Counted from the stretch's first letter, positions 18,201-25,762 are shown. The stretch: DNA of 64,000 bases from QHXW01 sp035280425 (GCA_035280425.1 DATEFW010000034.1:62001-126000); one strand, 5' to 3'. A program made the numbers and translations. Notes: generated from the sequence alone by a model not told the origin.

Positions 18201-18229
18201 TCCGGTTCACGATCGGACGGACGTTCTAA
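15218..18229 (+). CDS. bamA: Outer-membrane protein assembly factor BamA (Omp85)
   Basis: 1003 residues from the ATG at 15218, chosen because it opens directly with a signal peptide (MSFCRRVRLAGILVCFVGAL); AAGGA lies 12 bases upstream. A Pro/Gln/Lys-rich linker runs from about 28 to 107. POTRA repeats follow to about 560 (VIEAIEFRGARRVPQDTL; VGNIDIQGNKAFSDR; FVRRIDFTGNTTTRDKVI). The C-terminal 16-strand barrel contains the family's loop-6 motif DIRGFE and ends in a terminal Phe (FTIGRTF), the usual outer-membrane signal. BamA folds and inserts outer-membrane barrels. Skp follows 89 bases downstream. The long linker before POTRA1 is unusual against proteobacterial BamA. Confidence 0.95.
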   Translation: MSFCRRVRLAGILVCFVGALAVAPARPQTPPQENPKPAEPAKPGEQAKPATQQQQPKPAQEPKKANPFENVPQTAEPAPPPQQPGQPGKPQLEAPPTAPQAAAPKGKVIEAIEFRGARRVPQDTLRAMILTRKGDIYDEDSLHRDFMILWNSGRFDDIVLETEPGKEGVILRYVVTERRVIRDIKYGPGMKSVTVSEVLDRFKERKVGLSVESQYDPNKIQRAAVVLKEFLSERGRQYATVEPEIRQIPPSSLEVYFNVNEGPKVKVGNIDIQGNKAFSDRVVIRAMKNLHPVGIPHSIFFEGLFAKTFDSSKLEEDKERIRQFYQDKGYFTVRVLDSKVTLRDVGGKGLHIPLLKPNKPGKRADIEIPVEEGQLMHLNKMNFVGVKLFRTTDFLQKNIFQMNDGDVFSTAKLRKGIENMKKLYGEFGYIDFVPEPSFDPIPNTDKIDLTLTADEGKQFFVRRIDFTGNTTTRDKVIRREILLDEGDIFNNRLWELSILRLNQLGYFEMLKAEDAATIQRNTQTNTVDITLKVKERGKNSIGLNGGVSGIAGSFMGFNYSTNNFLGLGETLSLDSQLGTRLRSVSFGFTEPYFLDKPIQLGFVVYLRRFDFDQGREASILTGQNLIPLYNALGTNNLLNYIQNGHGFNVSASKMLRRSFARVGITYGYDNSQIKTTSDAATQYFDYINFEGVNGPNSLSGIKTSSITPSYSYNTVNHPINPTGGKSIFFSTQFAGSFLGGNVNTIRPTLDFKYFHPNPLHRSHILAAHFMGSVLTGYGGKVAPPFARTYIGGEQDIRGFEIWGISPIAFVASEANVPVYNNDGTVRTQKVIVKNAPSTVPVTMRIPSYQLIFPGGDTQLIANFEYRIPIFGPVTLAPFFDAGVNRILLPSELKMNPGRVAQLNASYPQAAFDGRVKIAPGTQNMRSSVGLELGVLLPVVQAPFRVYWAYNPQVVREFLQPPIVADRSYFPNNATFLHSIASFGQAYPFFEKRSTFRFTIGRTF

Positions 18230-18269
18230 CCGGGTGCCGACAAATATTAGAATTGAAGGAAGGTTTCAC

Positions 18270-18301
18270 GGGACGGGCTTAACTGGCTCGCCCCGATTTT
18301 T
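18270..18301 (+). terminator. Terminator-like hairpin between bamA and skp
   Basis: Arms at 18270-18278 and 18286-18294 pair over nine positions with one mismatch and one G-U pair, enclose a seven-base loop, and are followed by GATTTTT. It could partly terminate bamA transcription or lower skp expression. The skp ribosome-binding site AAGGAG lies directly after it. Confidence 0.45.
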
Positions 18302-18318
18302 GTAAGGAGTTCAATTTC

Positions 18319-18963
18319 GTGAACAGTACATTGCTTGTTTTAGCGGGCCTGGCCCTCGCAGCCTTTTCGGCCGATGCGCAGACCCCGGGCCCAGGCAAAG
18401 TGGGCGTGATCAATATCCAAAGCGCCATCGTCAGCACCAAAGACGGACAAAAGGCGGCTAACGACATTCAAACGCGCTTCAACCCCAAAAAAGCCGATCT
18501 CGACCGGCGCCAGTCCGAGATCGGACAGATGCAGGACCAGCTCAATCGCGGCCGCAACACGCTGAGCGAAGACGCGCGAACCAAACTGGTCCGCGATATC
18601 GATCAGAAGACCAAGTCGCTCAACCGGGACACCGAGGACGCGCGTTCCGAGCTCGATCAGGAAGAGCAGAAAATCATGAGCGAACTGGGCGGCCGGATCA
18701 TGGCGGTGATTGACAAATACGCCAAGGATAACGGTTACTCGCTGATCCTGGATGTCAGCTCGCCGCAGACACCGGTGCTGTACGCGTCGAACGCCATCGA
18801 TATCACCAAGGAAATCATCGAGCTGTACGACAAGAACGCGCCTGCGGCGGTAACCCCGCCGCCGTCGGCAGCACCCGGTGCCTCGGCCATCACGAGGCCC
18901 GCTGCTCCCAAACCGGTCGCACCTCCGAAGGCTGCTCCTCCGAAGGTTGCTCCGCCGAAGTAA
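18319..18963 (+). CDS. skp: Skp/OmpH periplasmic chaperone with Pro/Lys-rich tail
   Basis: 214 residues from a GTG at 18319, with AAGGAG nine bases upstream. A signal peptide (about 1-21) precedes the OmpH domain: KVGVINIQSAIVSTKDGQKA, a long charged coiled coil from about 50 to 125, and NGYSLILDVSSPQTPVLYAS near its end. Skp trimers hold unfolded outer-membrane proteins in the periplasm before delivery to BamA. The last 45 or so residues are a low-complexity tail with repeats of PPKAA/PPKVA absent from typical 160-residue Skp. Position after bamA supports the assignment. Confidence 0.92.
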   Translation: MNSTLLVLAGLALAAFSADAQTPGPGKVGVINIQSAIVSTKDGQKAANDIQTRFNPKKADLDRRQSEIGQMQDQLNRGRNTLSEDARTKLVRDIDQKTKSLNRDTEDARSELDQEEQKIMSELGGRIMAVIDKYAKDNGYSLILDVSSPQTPVLYASNAIDITKEIIELYDKNAPAAVTPPPSAAPGASAITRPAAPKPVAPPKAAPPKVAPPK

Positions 18964-19022
18964 CCGCCGGCCGCCGGACGCGTAACAATGGTGTAAGCTA
19001 AAGCTGTCGGAGGGAGGGCGTC

Positions 19023-19751
19023 ATGAAAACTCTGGCTGCCGCCGGGTTAACAGCAGTCTTCGCCGTTTGCGGCTTCGCGCAGCACCATAATTCCGGGAGA
19101 GTACAGATCGCTCCCGCAACCCAGCCGACCTACGGGAACTCCACCGGCTTCGGCCGCGTGCTGTTCCCCGGAACCGGACACCCGCCGGCAGTCGGAAACC
19201 AGTTCACCGTGACCGACACGACTTTCGCCTCGCGCCTCGGCTCAACCGTGAGTGGACTCAGCTTCAACGGCCGCGGATCCCGCCGTTTTCGCGAACCTCT
19301 GGTAACGCCGTACGCCTACCCGGTGTATGTCGGAGGTTACGGCTATGGCGATTACCCCAGCTATGGCGATCCCGGTTATCAGCAATCGCCGAACATCACC
19401 ATTGTCAATCCTCCGCAGCAGACGCCCCAGGTGGTGATCAACCAGAATTTTGTCCCCGAACACGCCACGCCGGTAATGCATGACTATACCGATGACTCTT
19501 CCGGCGTCCACGTTTACGAAGCGCCCGGCCGCACACAGGCCGAGGGGACTGCGGATGACAACAGTTTTTATCTGATTGCTTTCAAAGATCACTCGATCTA
19601 CTCGGCTTTCGCTTATTGGGTCGAAGGCGATACTCTGCACTACGTGACGGCTCAGCGGGTGCACAATCAGGCATCCCTCAGCCTGGTCGATCGTGATCTG
19701 ACCGATAAGCTGAACCGCGGCCGGAATCTCCAGGTCAAGTTGCCGAACTAG
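19023..19751 (+). CDS. Secreted hypothetical protein
   Basis: 242 residues with GGAGGGAGGG upstream of the ATG at 19023. A signal peptide (MKTLAAAGLTAVFAVCGFAQ) is followed by a Gly/Tyr/Pro-rich middle (VYVGGYGYGDYPSYGDPGYQ) and a compact C-terminal part of about 70 residues (NSFYLIAFKDHSIYSAFAYW, then LHYVTAQRVHNQASLSLVDR). That C-terminal part looks like a small beta-rich domain common in acidobacterial exported proteins. I do not recognise a named family. Its stop overlaps the convergent NUDIX gene by four bases. Likely envelope-associated; function unknown. Confidence 0.75.
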   Translation: MKTLAAAGLTAVFAVCGFAQHHNSGRVQIAPATQPTYGNSTGFGRVLFPGTGHPPAVGNQFTVTDTTFASRLGSTVSGLSFNGRGSRRFREPLVTPYAYPVYVGGYGYGDYPSYGDPGYQQSPNITIVNPPQQTPQVVINQNFVPEHATPVMHDYTDDSSGVHVYEAPGRTQAEGTADDNSFYLIAFKDHSIYSAFAYWVEGDTLHYVTAQRVHNQASLSLVDRDLTDKLNRGRNLQVKLPN

Positions 19752-20143
19752 AGCTGCGTTTGGCGGTTGGCTGCCAGGGCCCGCACAAAATCGACATCGC
19801 CTTCGAGGAAGTCGTATTCGGGGAGCCGCTTCCGGTCCTCCCAGCGAATCTGCGCGAATACCCGGTTCTTCACTTCTCCATTGAACTCGGTTATTGAGTA
19901 GAAGATAAGCCGGATCGGCTGACGCTCCGGATACTGGTAATCGTACTCCGCGATCACCGGCCCGATCTTGGCGACTATGCCCAGTTCTTCATCGAGTTCG
20001 CGCCGGATGGCGTCTGGCGGAGATTCGCCCGGCTCAACTTTTCCTCCGGGAAATTCCCATTTCAATGCGTGCCACTGGCCTGGTTTGCGCTGGCAGATAA
20101 GCACCAGGCCTTGATGCTCGATGACCGCCGCTACGACCGTCAT
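19748..20143 (-). CDS. NUDIX hydrolase, MutT-like
   Basis: 131 residues, the size of MutT. The Nudix box begins at GGKVEPGESPPDAIRRELDE and continues EELGI, giving the full GX5EX7REUXEEXGU pattern, with the catalytic Glu residues binding Mg2+. The N-terminus VVAAVIEHQGLVLICQRK and the aromatic W in KWEFPGGK match the 8-oxo-dGTP/CTP-pyrophosphohydrolase subgroup. It probably hydrolyses oxidised or non-canonical nucleoside triphosphates; specificity is not certain. It converges with the upstream secreted-protein gene. Confidence 0.92.
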   Translation of the reverse strand: MTVVAAVIEHQGLVLICQRKPGQWHALKWEFPGGKVEPGESPPDAIRRELDEELGIVAKIGPVIAEYDYQYPERQPIRLIFYSITEFNGEVKNRVFAQIRWEDRKRLPEYDFLEGDVDFVRALAANRQTQL

Positions 20144-20260
20144 AGACTGCGCAGCCTACGCATTCTGAGCGGCGCCGAGTCGAACCAATCCAGGCCGGTT
20201 TCCGGCGGGTGAACTTGCCGCGCTTCGAATTGCAATAAGATATTGGAGCACACCGCAGGC

Positions 20261-20617
20261 ATGTACAGCGAAAAACTGCTCGATCATTTTCAAAACCCCC
20301 GGCACGTCGGTGAACTTTCGCCACCCGCCGTGACGGTCGAGGTCTCGAATCCGGCCTGCGGCGATATTCTGTGGCTTTCCGCAAGATTCGAAGAGGGCAT
20401 TGTGCGCGAGGTGGCCTATAAGACGCGCGGCTGCACAGCATCAATCGCCGCGGGTTCGGCCCTCACCGAATGGATGGCGGGAAAAACGCGCTCCCAGCTC
20501 GCCGCGATCAAGCCGGCCACTGTGGAGGAAGCCGTCGGCGGCCTCGAGCCTGAGTCCAAGCATGCGGCAGTCCTGTGCGTGGATGGCGTGCGCGCTCTGC
20601 TGAAAGCGGCTTCCTGA
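20261..20617 (+). CDS. IscU/NifU-N type iron-sulfur scaffold protein
   Basis: 118 residues from the ATG at 20261; a start 18 bases earlier is possible but adds residues before the conserved MYSEKLLDHFQNPRHVGEL. Cluster-ligand cysteines Cys33 (NPACGD), Cys58 (RGCTAS) and Cys106 (VLC), plus Asp35, are at family positions. Family scaffolds assemble Fe-S clusters from sulfur delivered by a cysteine desulfurase and pass them on. The lysine and LPPVK chaperone motif typical of HscA-dependent IscU is absent, so this is closer to the NifU-N/SufU-like forms. No desulfurase gene is in the window. Confidence 0.88.
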   Translation: MYSEKLLDHFQNPRHVGELSPPAVTVEVSNPACGDILWLSARFEEGIVREVAYKTRGCTASIAAGSALTEWMAGKTRSQLAAIKPATVEEAVGGLEPESKHAAVLCVDGVRALLKAAS

Positions 20618-20668
20618 GTTACGGTTAAAGACTTCTCTCCCGCTTCATTCCGTAGTATCCAGGTAGGG

Positions 20669-21442
20669 ATGGCAGCGCCCGTCCGGATCGGTATCATCGG
20701 CGATTTCAACCCGGAGTACCGCTCGCACCAGGCAACCAATGCTTCGCTGGCCCACGCCGCCGCTGAACTGGGGCTCGAAACCGAGGTTCATTGGCTCGCG
20801 ACTCCAACGCTTCTGAACGAAGATGCTGAACATATCCTCGCGACTTTCAATGGCCTGTGGGCATCATCCGGCAGCCCTTATGGCAGCATGGATGGAGCGC
20901 TCAACGGAATTCGACAGGCGCGCGTGCGCAACTGGCCGTTCGTCGGCACTTGAGGCGGTTTTCAACATACTCTGTTAGAGTATGCGCGCAACGTCATGGG
21001 CATTCTCGACGCCGATTCGGCCGAGCACCGCGGATCGTCGAAGAATTTTTTGATCGCTCCCGTAGCTTGTCCTGTGCCCCAGCGCCGCGAGGGTGCACCT
21101 AAACTTTCCGGCATGCGCGCCATCCGCATTAAGTCCGGCTCCCGCCTGGCAGCCATTTATCGGGTCACCGGCATCGAAGAAGAATATTTCTGCAACTACG
21201 AAGTCAACCCCGCCTACCACCGGGATCTCGAACAGGCCGGACTGCGGCTAGCGGCGTTCGATGACGGCGGAGAATTGCGCGCCATCGAGCTTCCCGGCCA
21301 TCGCTTTTTTATTGCCACCTTGTTTCAGCCGCAACTTTCATCTGCTGAGGGCCGGCCGCATCCGGTAATTGTGGAATTTCTCACCGCGGCGGCCGCAACC
21401 AGAACCACCACCCACGGAACAAATCAGGTTCTCCGCGCGTAG
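20669..21442 (+). CDS. CTP-synthase C-terminal-related (glutamine amidotransferase-like) selenoprotein, TGA read as Sec
   Basis: 257 residues if the in-frame TGA at 20951-20953 is read as selenocysteine (residue 95). The first part carries VRIGIIGDFNPEYRSHQATN and LWASSGSPYGSMDGALNGIR; the sequence continues in the same frame after the TGA with GGFQHTLLEYARNVMGILDA. The Sec therefore sits in the nucleophile elbow (GT-Sec-GGFQ) where class I amidotransferases have catalytic Cys. A hairpin at 20966-20984 fits a bacterial SECIS element. The family is known to include Sec- and Cys-forms. The canonical catalytic His-Pro-Glu is replaced by QPQ (TLFQPQLSS), so glutaminase activity is doubtful. Standard translation would wrongly split the gene at the TGA. 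Confidence 0.9.
20966..20984 (+). promoter_or_regulatory. Bacterial SECIS-like hairpin in the selenoprotein gene
   Basis: A perfect seven-base-pair stem, CATACTC (20966-20972) with GAGTATG (20978-20984), closes a five-base loop TGTTA whose second base is G. The loop starts 19 bases after the TGA, in the range reported for bacterial SECIS elements bound by SelB. GCG (20955-20957) and CGC (20985-20987) could extend it below an internal loop. The stem uses TTA, TAT and ACT codons that are rare in this GC-rich region, as expected if structure limits codon choice. Confidence 0.75.
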
Positions 21443-21497
21443 CCTGTGTAACCTTATCGGCGAAGCTCAGTTATAGAATTACACAGGCGGTGCACCC

Positions 21498-23933
21498 ATG
21501 AACCTTGCGATGGACTTCCGGTATGCCCTGCGGGCTCTGCGCAGAACTCCCTCCGTGACCGCGATTATTGTGCTGACGCTCGGGCTGTGCATCGGGGCGA
21601 ATACAGCGATCTTCAGCGTGGTGGATGCCACGCTTCTTCGCCCTCTGCCCTACCCCGAACCCGGCCGCCTGGTGCACGTCGCCCGGCACTTCCAGGGCCG
21701 CAACGGCGAGGGAGATTCCATCGGGCAAAACGGCCGGGTTTGGGAAGCCATTCGCGATCACGCCACTTTCCTGGATGCAGCCGTGCTCGCCGGTTATGAA
21801 GGCGTGAACTTCGCCGCCGCGGGCAATGTGCAGTATGTCGAGCAGCAGCGCGTCAGCGCCGGGTTTTTCCGCGTTTTGGGAGTTGAGCCGCTGTTGGGAC
21901 GCGAGTTCACCCGCGCGGAAGATCTTCCCGGCGGCCCGCCCATTGCGATTCTCAGCTTTCACCTCTGGAAACGGATCTTCAACACGGACCCCTCGATCGT
22001 AGGGCGAACCATCATGCTGCGAGGCGAGCCTTACACCGTCATCGGCGTGATGCCCGAAAATTTCCAATCCAGCGTCCCCGCCGACCTCTGGACCCCGCTG
22101 CGTCCGACCTCAACCGGCGAAGGCTCCGGAACCAATTACGAAATCATCGCGCGCATCAAGCCGGATGCCACTTGGGCGCAGGCCGATACGCAAATGGAAG
22201 CCATCGGCGCGCCGATCCTTCGCCAGATGTACTCCAAAAACAACAACATGAAGCTGCGCCTGGTCAGCCTGCAACAGGGCCAGATGGAGGGCCTGAAGAA
22301 GCCGCTCGTCATTCTCTGGGCCGCGGTCGGCCTTGTCCTCCTGATCGGCTGTGCCAACATTACCAGCCTTCTGCTGGCTCGCGCCGCGACCCGCACGCGT
22401 GAGATGGCCACGCGCATCGCAATCGGCGGCGGCCGTGCGGCCATCGTCCGGCAGCTTCTGGTTGAGGCCGTGGTGCTGGCGATTTTCGGCGGCGCGGCCG
22501 GGCTGCTGGCCGGTTACGCAGGCATGCTGTGGCTGAAGAATCTCGCCGCCAACCAGTTTCCAACCGTTGCGACCGTGCGGCTCGATGCCCGTGTCCTCGC
22601 TGCCACGGCCGTGCTCGCGCTATTGGCCAGTCTGCTGGCGGGGATTTTCCCGGCGCTCGAAGCCAGCGTTGTCGACATTCGTACTGCCCTCAGTGAAGCA
22701 GGGGGCCGCGGCGTCGCCGGCCGAAGAAAACGCTGGTCGCGGCGCGTGCTCGTGTCCGGCGAAGTGGCGCTCGCCGTATTGTTGTTGATCGGCGCAGGGC
22801 TGATGATTCGCATGCTCGCGACGCTCTACAATCTCCGCGCCGGATTCGATCCCAACAACGTCATCGCCGCCAGTTTCTCGCTGCGCGACGCGCGGTACGC
22901 CACCAGCGAGCGCGTCAATCAGCTATTCGATGCGGGCCTGGAACGCATCCGCGAATTGCCCGGCGTCGAATCGGCCGCCGCCGGCTTGACCCTCCCATTC
23001 CAACGCAACCTGAACGACGGTTTCCGCCATCTGGATGGGCCGCAAGTGGGCGACGATTATGTGATCACCGATCTCTGTTACGTTACGCCGGGCTACTTCG
23101 AAACGCTGCGCATGCCGCTGATGCGTGGCCGTGTCTTTCGCACAAGCGACGGCGCCCATTCCGCCGGAGTGGCGGTAGTGAACGAGGCATTTACGAGAAA
23201 GTATCTTTCCAGGCAGGATCCGCTCGGCAGCCATATTGAAGTCGAATCGAAAGCGCGCGAGATCGTGGGGATTGTCGGCAATGTCCAGAACAGTCCCGGT
23301 TGGGGCGATTACGGACCGCTCGGCGCAATTCCTATCGTCTATATTCCTGCCGCGCAAACCAGCGACGGTTTCATGAAGCTGGTGCACGTCTGGATTTCGC
23401 CGAACTGGGTGGTGCGTGCCTCGGGCCCTCCGGCGGATACCATTCGCGGCATTCAGGATGCTGCCGCGAAAATCGATCCCCTGCTCCCCATCGCGGCGTT
23501 CCACACCATGCGCGATCTCCGCAGCGAGTCGGTTCGCTGGCAGCGTTTTCAAGCCACTCTCCTGACCGCACTGGCTGGTTTGGCGCTAGTGCTCGCGATC
23601 GTAGGCATTCACGGCTTGATGGCCCAATCGGTCGTCGAGCGCCGCCGCGAACTTGGCATTCGCATCGCGCTCGGCTCGAGCCTGGCCCAGGCTGTCCGCG
23701 ATGCGGCACTGCCCGGCATTCAACTGGCGCTGGCCGGCCTGGCCGCCGGATGCCTGCTCGCAGCCGCCTCTTCGAAGATTCTGGCGCATCTGGTCTGGGG
23801 CGTTAGCGCAACCGATCCTGCCACGTATGCGGGCGTCGTCGTTGTGCTGCTGCTGGTTGCAGCGACAGCCAGCCTTGTGCCGGCGTTACGCATCGTGCGA
23901 TTGAATCCCGCCGATACGTTGCGCGAAGAGTAG
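21498..23933 (+). CDS. ADOP-type permease (FtsX/MacB domains, acidobacterial duplicated permease)
   Basis: 811 residues, typical of ADOP proteins, in which two MacB_PCD-FtsX units are fused. The start MNLAMDFRYALRALRRTPSV is the family signature, followed by a first helix (AIIVLTLGLCIGANTAIFSV). The first FtsX core carries RTREMATRIAIGGGRAAIVR, and the second, near the C-terminus, carries ERRRELGIRIALGSSLAQAV. The protein ends RLNPADTLREE, the family's usual end. No ATPase gene is adjacent, as usual for these orphan permeases, which are abundant in Acidobacteria. Transport or signalling role is undefined. Confidence 0.93.
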   Translation: MNLAMDFRYALRALRRTPSVTAIIVLTLGLCIGANTAIFSVVDATLLRPLPYPEPGRLVHVARHFQGRNGEGDSIGQNGRVWEAIRDHATFLDAAVLAGYEGVNFAAAGNVQYVEQQRVSAGFFRVLGVEPLLGREFTRAEDLPGGPPIAILSFHLWKRIFNTDPSIVGRTIMLRGEPYTVIGVMPENFQSSVPADLWTPLRPTSTGEGSGTNYEIIARIKPDATWAQADTQMEAIGAPILRQMYSKNNNMKLRLVSLQQGQMEGLKKPLVILWAAVGLVLLIGCANITSLLLARAATRTREMATRIAIGGGRAAIVRQLLVEAVVLAIFGGAAGLLAGYAGMLWLKNLAANQFPTVATVRLDARVLAATAVLALLASLLAGIFPALEASVVDIRTALSEAGGRGVAGRRKRWSRRVLVSGEVALAVLLLIGAGLMIRMLATLYNLRAGFDPNNVIAASFSLRDARYATSERVNQLFDAGLERIRELPGVESAAAGLTLPFQRNLNDGFRHLDGPQVGDDYVITDLCYVTPGYFETLRMPLMRGRVFRTSDGAHSAGVAVVNEAFTRKYLSRQDPLGSHIEVESKAREIVGIVGNVQNSPGWGDYGPLGAIPIVYIPAAQTSDGFMKLVHVWISPNWVVRASGPPADTIRGIQDAAAKIDPLLPIAAFHTMRDLRSESVRWQRFQATLLTALAGLALVLAIVGIHGLMAQSVVERRRELGIRIALGSSLAQAVRDAALPGIQLALAGLAAGCLLAAASSKILAHLVWGVSATDPATYAGVVVVLLLVAATASLVPALRIVRLNPADTLREE

Positions 23934-23960
23934 CCGGCCTCGGTTAGCGGGCCGCCCTGC

Positions 23961-23966
23961 TACAAT
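23961..23966 (+). promoter_or_regulatory. -10-like hexamer directly before the SDR start
   Basis: TACAAT, seven bases before the GTG at 23974, with no Shine-Dalgarno sequence in the gap. It fits a leaderless transcript. Confidence 0.4.
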
Positions 23967-23973
23967 CGCCTCC

Positions 23974-24738
23974 GTGAATATTGTCGACGGTTCGAAAGCC
24001 GCGCTCGTCACGGGCGCAAGCAAAGGCATCGGCAAGGGCATTGCGCTCGAGCTGGCGCGCTCCGGCATTGCCGTCGCGGTAAATTACAATTCAGATCGCG
24101 CAGGCGCCGAGCGGACGGTTTCCGAGATCGACAAAATGGGCCGCAAGGCTGTGGCCGTCCAGGGCAACGTCGGTGTGGCCGCAGATGTCGATCGCATGTT
24201 CCACCAAACGCTCGAAGAATTCGGCCGGCTCGACATTTTGGTAAACAATGCCGGCGTGCAGACCTGGAAGCCTCTGCTCGATTTGACCGAAGCCGAATGG
24301 GACCGGACGATCGCGACCAATCTGAAAGGCTGTTTCCTTTGCACGCAGCGCGCCGCGCGGGAAATGCGCAAAACCGGCGGGCGCATCGTCAACATCGGCT
24401 CGGGCTGCAATAAAGTCGCGTTCCCGAACCTGGTCGATTACACGGCCAGCAAGGGCGGCATCGAAATGTTCACGAAAGTTGCGGCGGTCGAGCTCGGGAA
24501 ATATCGCATCACGGTAAATTGCGTAGCGCCCGGCGCCGTGGAGATCGAGCGTACGAAACAAGAAGCCGGCGATTACGCCGCCACCTGGGCCGCCCTCACG
24601 CCGATCGGCCGCGTTGGCCAGCCCGTCGACGTGGCGCGCGCCGTTCTATTCCTGGCGAGCGATGCCGCCGAATTCATCACCGGCCAGACGATCTGGGTGG
24701 ATGGCGGCCTGTTCAGCAAGCCGAGCTGGCCGTATTAA
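23974..24738 (+). CDS. Short-chain dehydrogenase/reductase (glucose-1-dehydrogenase or FabG-like)
   Basis: 254 residues from a GTG. The SDR elements are in order: TGASKGIG (dinucleotide binding, from about residue 13), NNAG (structural), catalytic Ser in IVNIGSG, Tyr and Lys in YTASKGG, and the C-terminal family signature FITGQTIWVDGG. The basic residues after the second strand (NYNSDRAGAER) point toward NADP(H). Closest in type to FabG and glucose 1-dehydrogenase. The substrate is uncertain. It stands alone, followed by tRNA-Ser. Confidence 0.92.
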   Translation: MNIVDGSKAALVTGASKGIGKGIALELARSGIAVAVNYNSDRAGAERTVSEIDKMGRKAVAVQGNVGVAADVDRMFHQTLEEFGRLDILVNNAGVQTWKPLLDLTEAEWDRTIATNLKGCFLCTQRAAREMRKTGGRIVNIGSGCNKVAFPNLVDYTASKGGIEMFTKVAAVELGKYRITVNCVAPGAVEIERTKQEAGDYAATWAALTPIGRVGQPVDVARAVLFLASDAAEFITGQTIWVDGGLFSKPSWPY

Positions 24739-24805
24739 CCGCGGCTTACTCCGGAATCTGCGGCCCACTGTGCTACCATGCGAAAAAGACCGTTTCCGCC
24801 CTCAA

Positions 24806-24899
<94 letters not shown>

Positions 24900-24978
24900 G
24901 ACACACCGCGCGGGCTGGCATCCGGAAAGACACCAAACTCCCTTCCGGTGCGCATGTCAGGTCGCGAACTAATTTCTA

Positions 24979-25209
24979 TCAGGATACGGCGGAGGCGGTC
25001 TTGACCGATGAGTTCTTGAATCCCTTTTCTTTCTTCAACGCCTCTTGCAGAACTTGCACCGCCGACTGCGCCGTGCGCAGTTCTTCAGGGTTCGCCTTGT
25101 AACCCGGCATTTTGGGATCGATGTACTTTAAGCGGAAGAACTGATTGTCCGAGAGCTTGACCAGGGTGCGCAACTCATCGGCAGTCAACTCTACAGTGAT
25201 TTTTTTCAT
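24979..25209 (-). CDS. Small conserved-looking hypothetical protein
   Basis: 76 residues, MKKITVELTADELRTLVKLS at the start, then DNQFFRLKYIDPKMPGYKAN and a helical, Lys-rich end. It is predicted soluble and mostly helical, with the N-terminal beta strand plus helix often seen in small regulatory proteins. TAAAAT on the minus strand lies nine bases before the ATG, and there is no good Shine-Dalgarno sequence, so it may be translated from a leaderless mRNA. I do not recognise the family. It stands alone between the tRNA gene and the DUF2934 gene. Confidence 0.7.
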   Translation of the reverse strand: MKKITVELTADELRTLVKLSDNQFFRLKYIDPKMPGYKANPEELRTAQSAVQVLQEALKKEKGFKNSSVKTASAVS

Positions 25210-25500
25210 GTTTACTTCATTTTAGCACGTCCGGGCGGTCCCGAAACGGGCTCAAAAAGTGCCGTTTGGCCGGACAGCTTGGGCCCACTCCCGCGAATTT
25301 CCGGAACAAAAAGCCTTCCAATCTCGTTCCACTGGCATATCCCCGTTACGACAGCGGGCGCACTCACCCCCATCACCCATATGCGCCCGCTTTTAACCTG
25401 AAAAATGGGAAAAACCGGACCGCGGCCGTAACCGTCAGCACCAATCGCGCTTAACCGGGCGCCCGCCGTCCTCGTCTTCTCAGGTTGGAGGTAAATCATC

Positions 25501-25737
25501 ATGCCGCCATTCGCGCAGACCGGAAGCGCCACAGGTGCCGGGCCATCTATCGAAGAACGCATCCGGAACCGCGCCTACGCGCTCTACCTGGAACGCTTTA
25601 ATCGGCCGGGCTCCCCTGACGAAGACTGGCTCCGTGCCGAAAAGCAGATTGAAGCCGAGGAAGAAGCCATCGATGAGGCTTCCCGCCAGTCGTTCCCGGC
25701 AAGCGACCCGCCGGAACGCTGGCTCCTGGAAAACTAA
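25501..25737 (+). CDS. DUF2934 domain protein
   Basis: 78 residues, ATG at 25501 with GGAGG nine bases upstream. The DUF2934 signature is plain: EERIRNRAYALYLERF, then GSPDEDWLRAEKQIEAE. The acidic tail with FPASDPPERW resembles another small motif (ASDPP) found in stress-associated bacterial proteins. Function is not known for either element. An overlapping minus-strand reading frame at 25212-25562 lacks any protein-like feature and was rejected. Confidence 0.88.
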   Translation: MPPFAQTGSATGAGPSIEERIRNRAYALYLERFNRPGSPDEDWLRAEKQIEAEEEAIDEASRQSFPASDPPERWLLEN

Positions 25738-25756
25738 CCGCCGCACCGAATCCTGA

Positions 25757-25762
25757 TATAGT
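25757..25762 (+). promoter_or_regulatory. -10-like hexamer directly before the metallo-beta-lactamase-fold gene
   Basis: TATAGT, seven bases before the ATG at 25770, with no Shine-Dalgarno sequence. It fits a leaderless mRNA and favours the ATG over the in-frame GTG at 25761, which lies inside the hexamer. Confidence 0.4.

Noticed and set aside
20951..20953. TGA as a true stop or frameshift splitting the gene in two
   Set aside because: The frame continues unchanged with family-specific sequence for 162 codons, the TGA occupies a conserved nucleophile position, and a SECIS-like hairpin follows.
25212..25562. Minus-strand reading frame overlapping the DUF2934 gene
   Set aside because: The DUF2934 gene has a strong ribosome-binding site and family signature; the minus frame has neither.
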